Below are positions 26,191-36,700 of a stretch of DNA of 64,000 nt, in pieces. The notes beneath the pieces are model-generated. The model was not told the DNA's origin. It saw nothing but the letters and a program-made list of their open reading frames with translations, and did no database searches. Every line of letters starts with the position of its first letter. The stretch's first letter is position 1. A program made the position numbers and the translations under genes. This DNA is from Ilumatobacter sp963746265 (lineage in GTDB: Bacteria > Actinomycetota > Acidimicrobiia > Acidimicrobiales > Ilumatobacteraceae): contig CAVVAM010000014.1 of NCBI GenBank assembly GCA_963746265.1, forward strand, positions 372,001 through 436,000. The letters run 5' to 3'.

Positions 26191-27324
26191 GTGCCGGACT
26201 CGACCGACCCATCGCCATCGCCGCCCACCATCGCCTGCGACGTCGTCCTCGAGCAGACGCTCGGCCACGTCACCCACGGCCAGAACCTCCGGCGGCTCCT
26301 TGCCGACGTCGAGGGCTTCCAGCCGCGGTTCGTGCCGATCGCCTACGACAACGACGCGTGGACTCGGTTCATCCCGGGCTTCGGGAACTGGACCGTGCGG
26401 GCGGGCGTGCGGACCCGGCTGGCACTGCGCGGTGGCCCCCACCGCGACGCGATCTTCGTCCACACCCAGGTCCCGGCCGTCCTGCTCGGGCGCACGGACG
26501 TTCCGACCGTGGTCTCGCTCGATGCGACACCGAAGCAGTACGACGAGTTGGGAGCTCACTACGCACACGACGTCGGCCCCGACTGGCTCGAGGGCCTCAA
26601 GACGTCGCTCAACCGGCGGTGCTTCGAGCGGGCCGCCCACCTCGTGACCTGGGCCCACTGGACCAAGCAGAGCCTGTCCGACGACTACGGCATCGACGGG
26701 TCCCGGGTCACCGTGATCCCGCCAGGGGTCGACGTCGAACGCTGGATCCGACCCGCCGACGCCCCCGCCCGTGGCGACGACGGCGTCGTGCGCATCCTGT
26801 TCGTCGGTGGCGATCTGGCACGAAAGGGCGGGTTCGATCTCCTGGCCGCGTCGGCGACGCTGCGGGAACGATACGGAGACCGTGTCGAGTTGCACCTCGT
26901 GACGCCCGCCGACGTCGCCGACGCGCCCGGCGTCACCGTGCACGGCGGCATGACCCCCAACAGTCCCGAACTGATCGCGCTCTATCACCGGTGCGACGTC
27001 TTCTGCCTCCCGACGCTCGGCGACTGCCTCCCGATGGTGCTCCCCGAAGCCGGAGCCGCCGGGCTGGCCCTGGTGAGCACCGATGTCGGAGCGATCGGTG
27101 AGATCGTCCGCGACGACGAAACCGGATTGCTCGTTCCCGTCGGGGACGTCGCTGCGCTCACCACGGCGCTCGACCGACTGATCGTCGACGACGACCTGCG
27201 CACCCGGCTCGCGGGCACTGCGTCGGAGCTGGTGCGAACCGAACACAGCGCCGCCACCAATGCCCGCCGAATCGTCGGCGTGATCGCACAGGCGGTCGCC
27301 GACGCAAATCGCCGCACCAACTGA
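26191..27324 (+). CDS. Glycosyltransferase family 4-like
   Basis: 377 aa, GTG start. GT-B fold: the C-terminal half shows RILFVGGDLARKGG (~205), VHGGMTPNSPELIALYHRCDVFCLPT and EAGAAGLALVSTDVGAIGEIV, the nucleotide-sugar binding E-x7-E-like region of GT4 enzymes. The N-half contains VHTQVPAVLLG and DATPKQYDELG, signatures shared with the glycosyltransferase at 57000-58127, making these two paralogues. It probably adds one sugar to the lipid-linked repeat unit on the cytoplasmic face. Confidence 0.88.
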   Translation: MPDSTDPSPSPPTIACDVVLEQTLGHVTHGQNLRRLLADVEGFQPRFVPIAYDNDAWTRFIPGFGNWTVRAGVRTRLALRGGPHRDAIFVHTQVPAVLLGRTDVPTVVSLDATPKQYDELGAHYAHDVGPDWLEGLKTSLNRRCFERAAHLVTWAHWTKQSLSDDYGIDGSRVTVIPPGVDVERWIRPADAPARGDDGVVRILFVGGDLARKGGFDLLAASATLRERYGDRVELHLVTPADVADAPGVTVHGGMTPNSPELIALYHRCDVFCLPTLGDCLPMVLPEAGAAGLALVSTDVGAIGEIVRDDETGLLVPVGDVAALTTALDRLIVDDDLRTRLAGTASELVRTEHSAATNARRIVGVIAQAVADANRRTN

Positions 27325-27372
27325 CGGACGCGACCTGACGCGCCGGATGACTTGCCGGGCGGAGCCACTAGC

Positions 27373-27933
27373 GTGACCGCCGTGCGAGTGCGGGCTGCAA
27401 CCATGCGTCGGATCGCGGGCGACGTCATCGCGGTCGCACGCGCCCGCTGGTATCTCCGCAGGGCCCGGTCGATCGGAGCTCGTGTCCGGCTGTGGGGGCG
27501 ACCGGCGGTGGCGGCGCGGGGCAGCGTGTACGTCGGCGAGCGAACACAGTTGGTCTCGACACTCGCGCCGCTCGAGCTCGTGGCCGAGCACGGCGCAGAG
27601 TTGCGGATCGGCAGCCGCAGTCTCGTGAACTTCGGAACGTCGATCATCGCCCACGAGCGGGTCACGATCGGCGATCGCTGCCTGATCGGCACCCAGTGCA
27701 TGATCACCGACACCGGGTTCCATGGTGTCGAGCCCGATCGCCGCTTCGATCCGCCGCCACCGGAGCCGGTCACGATCGGCGACAACGTCTGGCTGGCCGC
27801 CCGTGTGATCGTTCTGCCCGGCGTCACGATCGGCGACGACTCGGTCATCGGCATCGGGAGCGTCGTCACCTCCGACATCCCCGCTCGAACGCTCGCCGTC
27901 GGATCGCCCGCCCGGGTGGTGAGAGAACTGTGA
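27373..27933 (+). CDS. Left-handed beta-helix acyltransferase (serine acetyltransferase/WbbJ-like)
   Basis: 186 aa. GTG at 27373 is chosen for GGAG 8 bp upstream. Hexapeptide repeats of the [LIV]-G-x-x-x type are clear (LRIGSRSLVNFGTSIIAHERVT, VTIGDNVWLAARVIVLPGVTIGDD, SVIGIGSVVTSDIP), and the end is SPARVVREL. It is likely an O-acetyltransferase decorating the polysaccharide; the substrate cannot be told. The next gene starts in its stop codon (GTGA). Confidence 0.88.
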   Translation: MTAVRVRAATMRRIAGDVIAVARARWYLRRARSIGARVRLWGRPAVAARGSVYVGERTQLVSTLAPLELVAEHGAELRIGSRSLVNFGTSIIAHERVTIGDRCLIGTQCMITDTGFHGVEPDRRFDPPPPEPVTIGDNVWLAARVIVLPGVTIGDDSVIGIGSVVTSDIPARTLAVGSPARVVREL

Positions 27934-29558
27934 GCTCGCTGCCCACCGACCCCGAGCACGGTGTGGGCGCAGCGGATGGCAACGCCGGCCCGAACGACGA
28001 CCCGGCGATCCCCGGCGCGAACATCGAACCGATGAGCGATGCGATCGAGCACACGCTCGACGACGCTGTCGACGACGCAGGTGATTCGGAGCTGGTCGAG
28101 CGGAGCTCGGTCCGCCGCAACATGGCGCAGATGGCCAGCTCGCAGGTGGTCACCTGGCTCCTCGCGACGCTCACGGCGGTGATCGTCCCCCGCTACCTCG
28201 GGCCCGAGATCCTCGGTCGGCTCCAGCTCGCCGGTTCTCTGTGGGGGATCGCCGCCGTCTTCACGGCGCTCGGCACCACCACCTACCTCCAGATGGCGAT
28301 CTCGCGGAACCAGCGCCAGGGCCTGTCACTGATCGCCCCGGCGTTGGTGGCCTGCACGACCGCCTGGGTGTTCGCCTCCGCAGTGCTCGCGATCTACGTG
28401 TACCTGGCGGAGAACGACGAGACGTTCGTGACGATCATGATCATGAGTGGGATCACGGCGCTGTTCCTGCTGTGGTCCGACGTGTTCAGCGCCGTGTTCA
28501 CCGGCCTCGAGCGCATGTCCGTCCTCGCCGTGCTCGCTGCCGCCGGCAAGCTCGCCAGCCTCCTCGCCACGATCACGGTGCTCGCACTGGGGTTCGGCGT
28601 GGTCGGCGTGGTCGGCGTCAGCATCGCGACATCGAGCGTCGGCCTGGTCCTCCTGTACACCAGGTTCCGCCGATTCACGCGGCTGGATGTCAGTCGCTGG
28701 AGGAGCGGCATCCGACCACTGATCGTCACCAGCGCTCCGTTCATGATCGTGACCCTCGCGTTGATGGTCTACCGGCAGATCGACGTGATCGTGATCTCCC
28801 GGGTGGCGGGGAGCCGTGACGTCGGCTGGTACGCAGCGGCCGACCTGCTCGCCGGATCGCTGCTGTTCCCGACGACGGTGATCATGTCGACCCTGTTCCC
28901 CACGTTCAGTCGGCTGCACACCAGTGACCCCGAGCGGCTGCGTTACATGGTGCGCCGGACGTTCTCGTTGCTCCTCCTCCTCGCCGTGCCGATCGGGCTC
29001 GGCGCCGCCATCGTGGGCCCGACGTTCGCGCCGCTGTTGTTCGGCGACGACTTCGACGGCACCGGGACGGCCCTCGTGATCTTCGGTCCCGTCACGATCC
29101 TGTCGTTCGGCACCACGCTGCTCGCCTACCTCGCACTCGCCACCGACCGGAGCCGATTCCTCGCCAGCATGCTGATCGCGTCTGCCGTGCTGACGGTGCT
29201 CCTCGACATCGTCCTCGTACCGTGGGCGGCCGACCGGTACGACAACGGGGCGATCGGCGGTGCCCTGGCGTACGTCGTCACCGAGATCATGCAGTTCGTG
29301 ATCGGGCTGGCGGTGCTGGCTCCGTACCTCGTGACGCGGTCATGGGCCTGGCGAACGCTGCGCGTGCTGGCCGCGGGCGGCATCATGGTGGCTGCCACCT
29401 TCCCCCTGCGCGACGAACTCTTCCTCATCCCGGCGGCTGTGGGCGCCGTGGTGTACCCGCTCGCCGTGCTTCTGCTCCGCGCCATCGACGACGATCAGCG
29501 CAACATGATCGGCGAGGCACTCGCACGGGTCGGCCTGAACACGAGATGGGCGCCGTGA
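27930..29558 (+). CDS. Polysaccharide flippase (Wzx-type, MATE/MVF superfamily)
   Basis: 542 aa from GTG at 27930. About 14 hydrophobic segments are seen from residue ~75 onward (SSQVVTWLLATLTAVIVPRYL first), typical of the oligosaccharide flippase family, with the central motif RQIDVIVISRVAGSRDVGWYA. The N-terminus has ~65 acidic, non-membrane residues, longer than usual. It moves the lipid-linked repeat unit across the membrane for Wzy-type polymerisation. It is coupled to the acyltransferase by GTGA. Confidence 0.93.
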   Translation: MSSLPTDPEHGVGAADGNAGPNDDPAIPGANIEPMSDAIEHTLDDAVDDAGDSELVERSSVRRNMAQMASSQVVTWLLATLTAVIVPRYLGPEILGRLQLAGSLWGIAAVFTALGTTTYLQMAISRNQRQGLSLIAPALVACTTAWVFASAVLAIYVYLAENDETFVTIMIMSGITALFLLWSDVFSAVFTGLERMSVLAVLAAAGKLASLLATITVLALGFGVVGVVGVSIATSSVGLVLLYTRFRRFTRLDVSRWRSGIRPLIVTSAPFMIVTLALMVYRQIDVIVISRVAGSRDVGWYAAADLLAGSLLFPTTVIMSTLFPTFSRLHTSDPERLRYMVRRTFSLLLLLAVPIGLGAAIVGPTFAPLLFGDDFDGTGTALVIFGPVTILSFGTTLLAYLALATDRSRFLASMLIASAVLTVLLDIVLVPWAADRYDNGAIGGALAYVVTEIMQFVIGLAVLAPYLVTRSWAWRTLRVLAAGGIMVAATFPLRDELFLIPAAVGAVVYPLAVLLLRAIDDDQRNMIGEALARVGLNTRWAP

Positions 29559-29592
29559 GTCCGACATCCGCAGGAACCGCCCGGAGACTCCG

Positions 29593-30618
29593 GTGAGCGA
29601 ACCGTCCGCTCCCCGCCTGAGCGTGGTGGTGCCGACCTACAACCGGCGAGACCGGCTCGAGCGGGTGCTGCGATCGCTCGCTGCCCAGGACATCGACGAG
29701 GCGTTCGAGGTCATCGTCGCCTCCGACGGGAGCACCGACGGCACCGACGAGTACCTCGGCGGCGACGCGACGCCGCTGCCGGTGACAGCACTCTCACAAC
29801 CCAATCGGGGGCCGGCGGCGGCGCGCAACCTCGGCGTCGGACGCGCCCGCGGCGACCTCGTGGTCTTCATCGACGACGACGTCGTCGCCGATGCCGGCCT
29901 CCTCAGGGCTCACCGCGACGCCCACCAGCGTCTCGGCGATCGATGGGTGGTGATCGGACCCATGCTCAACCCGCCCGACCACACGATGTCGCCATGGGTC
30001 GCCTGGGAACAGGAGATGCTCGCCAAGCAGTACCGGGCGATGGGTCGGGGCGACTACACCGCGACCGCGAGGCAGTTCTACACCGGCAACGCGTCACTGC
30101 GACGTGAACACCTCCGCGAAGTCGGGGGCTTCGACCCCTCGTTCCGTCGCGCCGAGGACGTCGAGCTCGCCTTCCGACTCGACGACGTGGGCCTCCGGTT
30201 CCACTACGAGCGAGACGCCGTCGGGCTCCACTACGCCGAGCGTTCGTACGAGGCATGGCGACGAACGGCCTATGACTACGGACGCAACGACGTCATCTTC
30301 GCCCGGGATCTCGGCCGGTCCTGGTTGTTCGAGTTCATCCGCAGCAGCTACCAGTGGCGCCATCCGGCCATTCGCCGACTGATCATGTACGGCGTGAGCT
30401 CGGAGCAGGCACGCGCCCGCACCGTCGGGTTGTCCGAGCGTCTGCTCGGGGACCGATCGGCGGCCGCCGACGGGCGCCGGCAACGGTATGCCCTGACCGC
30501 GATCTACGGGATCGAGTACCACCGCGGCGTCGCCGACGAACTGGGAACGGTCGCTGCGCTGCGAGCGCTGCTCCGCGATGGGGCGGCGCCGCCAGCGCTC
30601 GGCTCGACGACGTCCTGA
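29593..30618 (+). CDS. Glycosyltransferase family 2
   Basis: 341 aa, GTG start 34 bp after the flippase. GT-A fold with SVVVPTYNRRDRLERVL (~9), ASDGSTDGT (~48), FIDDDVVAD (~97, metal-binding DxD region) and the acceptor-side FYTGNASLRREHLREVGGFD (~165) with EDVELAFRL. There is no membrane anchor. It likely adds a sugar to the repeat unit and is last in the run before the NRPS gene. Confidence 0.9.
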   Translation: MSEPSAPRLSVVVPTYNRRDRLERVLRSLAAQDIDEAFEVIVASDGSTDGTDEYLGGDATPLPVTALSQPNRGPAAARNLGVGRARGDLVVFIDDDVVADAGLLRAHRDAHQRLGDRWVVIGPMLNPPDHTMSPWVAWEQEMLAKQYRAMGRGDYTATARQFYTGNASLRREHLREVGGFDPSFRRAEDVELAFRLDDVGLRFHYERDAVGLHYAERSYEAWRRTAYDYGRNDVIFARDLGRSWLFEFIRSSYQWRHPAIRRLIMYGVSSEQARARTVGLSERLLGDRSAAADGRRQRYALTAIYGIEYHRGVADELGTVAALRALLRDGAAPPALGSTTS

Positions 30619-30753
30619 TCGCGATTCCCGACCTCCGGCCCTATACGCAAACTCCACCTCAGAGGAATGTAGAATTCGTGTGAAGTGCCGGCGACGAGCG
30701 GGGGCAGAAATGTTGCAGCTGTCGGGCCTTCGTGCCGAAGAAGACCCGGGTGA

Positions 30754-33700
30754 ATGATGGTCGAGCACGGCGCACACGGAACCAGGCTGTCGATGTCGGC
30801 GGTGCAGCGAGGGATGTGGTTGCGGGACCAACTCGCCGCCAACTCGATCGTCAACCGTGTCGGTGTCGCATTTCGCATCTCCGGCGCACTCGACGCCGCC
30901 CGATTCGACCGCAGCGTTCGAGATGTCGTCGCCCGACACGAACTGCTGCGGTCCAGCGTTCGAGACATCGATGGCGTCCCCACGTTCGCCGTGAGTGCGG
31001 TGACGGCGGTCGGCGCCGAGTTGCTCGATGCCCCCTCGTGGACGGAGTCCGCCGTCGACGACTTCGTCCGGAACTGGATCGCCGCACCGTACGACCTGGG
31101 CTCGGGCCCGCTGTGTCGGTTCGCGGTACTGCGGCGCAGCGAGCGCGATCACGTCGTGCTCGTCGGGGCCCACCACCTCGTCGCCGACCTGTGGTCCTTG
31201 GCGGTCGCGCTGACCGAGATCGAGCACCGCTACGAGGAGCTGACCGACGGCGTTCCGCGTCCGGCGCGACACAGCCGGATGTCGTGGGCCGACCATGTCG
31301 CTCACGAGGCAGCCCGGACCGACGGCCACGATGTCGAGCGACACCTGAGGTACTGGCGCCGGCAACTGGCGCGGGCCTCGACCGCCGTTGCGATCGCCGG
31401 GGCCGTCGGATCAGGAGCCGCTGATCCCCACCGTGGGGCCATCGAGGCACGCACTGCCGGTCGTGGGCAGACCACGAGGATGCACACGGTCGCACGCTCA
31501 CTGGGTGCACGCCCGTTCGACGTCGTCCTCGCCGCGTTCGAGACGGCCCTGCACCGAACGTTCTCCGTCGATGACCTCGCCGTCGTCACGACACGCGCGG
31601 CCCGCACGACCGGCAACGCCCGGCTCGTCGGAGCGATCGCCGAACCGGTGCTCCTGAACCATCGCCTCGAGCGCGACGACACGTTCGCCGACCTGGTGAG
31701 ACGAGTGCGTGCCACCGTTGACGAGGCGTTCGACCACGCAGTGGTGCCGCTCCAGCGCGCCATCGAGCTGATCAGACCCGACGACCCGCCCCGACCCGAG
31801 ATCGGGTTCATCTGGCAGAAGACCAAACGGTCCGGCGACGGCCGGGCCTCGTTGGCCGCTGCGCTGTCGCGGCCGGGCGTTCGCACGACCTACGCCGGCA
31901 TGCAGATCGAGAGCATGGCGGTCGACCACCGACCCGCGGCGCTGCCGCTGACCCTCCTCGCCGCCGAGATCGACGGCCGGCTGGAGTTGGTGATCGAGTA
32001 CGCATGCGACCGATTCGACGCCGATTCGGTTCGACGTCTGCTCGACCGCATCGAGATCGTGCTCGACGCCATGCTCGCCGATCCCGACCAGCGTGTCGGG
32101 ACCGCACCCGTTCTCACCGGCGAGGAACTGGACGATCTGCGACGCGAGTGGGCAGAGGCGACGGTGGCGACGGTGCCCGACGGTTCCCTGATCGATCTCG
32201 TCCTGGATCGCCTCGACCGCGATCCGACGCGTCCTGCGCTCCGCTGCTGCAGCGTTCGGCTCGACCGCGGTCAAGTGTCGCACCGTGTGACCCTGCTCGC
32301 ACACCGACTCGCCGAAGCGGGTGTCGAGCACGGCGATCGGGTCGGCATCGTGCTCGACCGGTCGGTGGACGCCGTGATCGCGGTCTTGGCGGTGCTGCGA
32401 TGCGGCGCAGCGTTCGTGCCGATCGACCCTCGTCATCCGGCGTCTCGGATGTCGTTCCTGCTGTCGGACGCCGGATGCGCCACAGCGATCGCCAACCGGT
32501 CGATCTCCAGCGCGCTGAGCGGCCTCGACGATCCGGTCGGCCTCGTCGTGATCGTCGTCGACCCCGATGCGGCCGACGACTCGTCGGCGACGCAGGCCGG
32601 CGGTGCGCCTGGATTCGGCGGGCGACCGATCGAACCGACCGACCTGGCCTACATCATGTACACGTCGGGTTCGACGGGTCGACCGAAGGGCGTGGAGGTG
32701 GAACACCGCAACGTCATCTCGTGCGCCACGGCCATGGCCGAGCTCCACGGTGTGGACCAGCACACGGTCATCGCGTCACAGGCGAGCCTGTCGTTCGACA
32801 CGTCGATCACCGACGTCTTCATGGGCCTGCTCACCGGCGCCGAGATCGTCATCGCGCCGACCGCGGCGGCGACCGACGGCGCAGCACTCGGCGAGTTGCT
32901 CACCGAGACCGGTGCCACGTTCCTGGACGCGACACCCACGACCTGGCGGATGCTGATCGAGAGCGGTTGGGCCGGAGCACCCGATTTCGTCGCGGTCAGC
33001 GGTGGCGAAACGCTGTCTCCCGATCTGGCCGGCGAGCTGCTCGATCGAGCCGGCACCGTCTGGAACACGTACGGGCCGACCGAGACGACCGTCACGACGC
33101 TCGCCCACCGAATCCGGAACCGCGACGGCGCGGTGGTGCCGTTGGGGGCGCCGATCCCCGGCACCCGGGTCTACGTCCTCGACCAACACCGACAACCCGT
33201 CCCCGACGGCACCATCGGCGAGCTCTACATCGCCGGCAACGGCGTCACCCGCGGCTACCACCACCACCCCGACCTCACCCACCACCACTACCTCGACGAC
33301 CCCTTCCACCCCCACCAACGCATGTACCGAACCGGCGACCTCGCCCACCGCGGCACCCACCCCACCACCCACCAACCCACCTACTACTTCCACGGCCGCA
33401 CCGACCACCAGATCAAACTCCGCGGCCAACGCATCGAACTCGGCGAAATCGAAGCCGCCATCACCCACCACCCCGACATCACCAACACCGCCGTCACCAC
33501 CCACGACATCACCCCCGACGACACCCGCCTCGTCGCCTACATCACCACCACCCCCAACACCACACCCCCCACCACCCACCAACTCCGCACCTGGTGCCGA
33601 CACACCCTCCCCGACCACATGATCCCCACCATCGTGGTCCCCCTCGAACACCTCCCACTCACCGCCTCCAACAAGATCGACCGCAACCAACTCCCCACCC

Positions 33701-36700
33701 CCACACCCGACACCACCACCACCACACCCCACGAACCACCCCACCCCGGACTCGAAACCGACATCGCCACCATCTGGTCCACCGTCCTCAACACCACCAA
33801 CATCGGACGCCACGACAACTTCTTCCACCTCGGCGGCCACTCACTCCTCGCCACGAAGATCGCGTCGCGCATCCGCACGCAAGTGGGGTGCGACGTGAGT
33901 GTGCGGACGGTGTTCGAGTCGCCGACCATCGCCCGACTCGCAGTGGTCGTGCGCGAGAAGATCCGCGGTGTTCCTCCCCTGCCGCCGGTCGAGGTCCACC
34001 TCGATGCCTCCCACCATCCATTGACGTTCTCGCAGGAACGGATGTGGTTCCTCAATCAGGTCGACCCCGACGGCCTCGCATACCACATCACGTTCGCCGC
34101 CAGGCTCCGCGGCGCGCTCGACATCGATGCGCTCCGGTCGGCCGTGCGCACCGTCGGAGAACGCCACGACAGTCTCCGCACGGTGTTCGGCATCCATGAC
34201 GGCGCACCGATGCAGCAGATCGTGGAGGACGCGACGTTCGACCTCGAGATCCGCGACCACACCCAGGTCGACCCCACCCAGCGTTGGGACCACGTCCGCG
34301 AGCAGATCACTGCCGAGGCCCGCGAGCCCTTCCGACTCGACACGTTCCCGCTCGTCCGATTCGTCGTGTTCAGGCTGGCCGACGACGACCACGGTGTGCT
34401 GATCACGATGCACCACATCATCTCCGACGAGTGGTCGTTCGGCCTCATGACCCACGAGATCGTCGCGTGCTACCGGGCCGCCGTGGCAGGCGTGCCGGCC
34501 GACCTGCCGCCTCCGGGCGTGCGTGCCGTCGACTACGCCCGCTGGCACCGACACCTCATCGACGGGCACGTCCTCGATCATCAGCTCGCCTACTGGCGCC
34601 GGCAACTCGGTGGGCTCCAGGTCACCGAACTACCGACCGATCGACCGCGGCCGGCCGTGCTCACGGCGGAAGGCGCGATGGTCACGTCGGACTTCCCACC
34701 CGACCTTCGACCACTCCTCGAGCAGTTCTGCCGAGACCAGCAGGTCTCGACGTACATGGTGCTGCTCGCGGCGTACCAGCTGCTCCTCGGTCGGCTGTCA
34801 TCCACCGAGGACGTCGCCGTGGGCACGGCGATCGCGAACCGCAATTGGCTGGAGAGCGAGAGCCTCGTGGCCTCTCTCGTCAACACCCTCGTCCTGAGGA
34901 CCGACACCTCGGGACAGCCCACGTTCCTCGAACTCGTGCGTCGAGTCGAGCGAACGACCCTCGACGCGTTCGCCAACCAGGACCTGCCGTTCGCCCGGCT
35001 GGTGACCGACCTCCATCAGACCGGCAACAGCGAACGTCCGGCCCTGTACCGGGCATTCTTCAACGTGCTCAACGGCCCGTTCGGGATGCCGGATCTCGGC
35101 GGCATCGAGATGGAGTACGTCATGGTCGATCGCGGCGCCACGCAGCTCGATCTGTCGTTGGCGATCAGCACGGTGGCCGACATCGCAGTGGTCGAGTACG
35201 ACACCGATCTGTTCGACCGGTCGACGATCGAGACGTTCATCGACCGGTTCTGGAACGTGGTGCGGTCCGGACTGATCGAACCCGAGCAGATCGCCGACCG
35301 GATCCCGTTGGTGCTGGCCGACGAGATCGACGCCCTGCGTGCGGAGTGGGCGGCGACAGCGGCACCGGCGGACGATCCCTGGCAGGCTCCGGTCCACCGG
35401 ATCATCGCCGATCGGGCCGAACGTGCCCCCGAGCGCGTCGCCGTGCGGTGTGACGATGCGCAACTCACGTTCGGCGAGTTGCGGGATCGGATCGAGGTCG
35501 TCGCCGACGGTCTCCGTGCATCCGGGGTGATGCCGGGTGATCGTGTCGGGTTGTTCGCGGCCCGCTCGCTCGACGCCGTGCCAGCGGTGCTGGGCACGCT
35601 GCGCGCCGGCGCCGCGTTCGTACCGCTCGATCCCTGCCATCCGGCCGACCGTGTCAACCACACGCTACGCGACGCAGAATGCGTACTCGTGCTGGCCGAC
35701 CGCGATCGCCCCGATGCGATCGACGACCTCCCATGGCTCGACCTGCGCACCATCGACGACACGACCGACATCGGCTCGCAGACACCACGACCGGTGGACG
35801 ACATCGCCCTCGACGACCTCGCGTACGTCATGTACACGTCGGGATCGACCGGCCGGCCGAAGGGGGTCGGCGTCACCCACGCCAACCTGCTGCACTTCCT
35901 CCGCGGCGCCCGGGATCGCCTCGCCCTGGCGACCGACGACGTGATGATCGCCATGACGACCCTCACCTTCGACCCGGCGCTGATGGAGATTCTCCTCCCG
36001 CTCGCGGTGGGAGCCCGCGTCGAGGTCGCACCGTCTCGGATCACCGGCGACGGCGCCGCCCTGCGTCGGCTCATCGAATCCAGTGGCACCACGATCGCCC
36101 AGGCCACCCCGACCGCCTGGCGGATGCTGATCGAGAGCGGATGGACCGGGCACGCCGGTATGACGATCGTGTGCGGTGGCGAGATCATGACGCCGGAGCT
36201 GGCCGGCGAGCTGCTCGATCGAGCCGGCACCGTCTGGAACGTCTACGGGCCGACCGAGACGACCGTCTGGTCGACCTTCGAAGCGGTCACGGCCGACTCG
36301 TCGACCAGCGCGGTGGTGCCGTTGGGGGCGCCGATCCCCGGCACCCGGGTCTACGTCCTCGACCAACACCGACAACCCGTCCCCGACGGCACCATCGGCG
36401 AGCTCTACATCGCCGGCAACGGCGTCACCCGCGGCTACCACCACCACCCCGACCTCACCCACCACCACTACCTCGACGACCCCTTCCACCCCCACCAACG
36501 CATGTACCGAACCGGCGACCTCGCCCACCGCGGCACCCACCCCACCACCCACCAACCCACCTACTACTTCCACGGCCGCACCGACCACCAGATCAAACTC
36601 CGCGGCCAACGCATCGAACTCGGCGAAATCGAAGCCGCCATCACCCACCACCCCGACATCACCAACACCGCCGTCACCACCCACGACATCACCCCCGACG

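Noticed and set aside
32776..33840. Gly/Val-rich minus-strand frame that looks like a PE/PPE-type protein
   Set aside because: It is the complement of the C-rich 725-bp NRPS segment and occurs again at the second copy, so it is a composition artefact.
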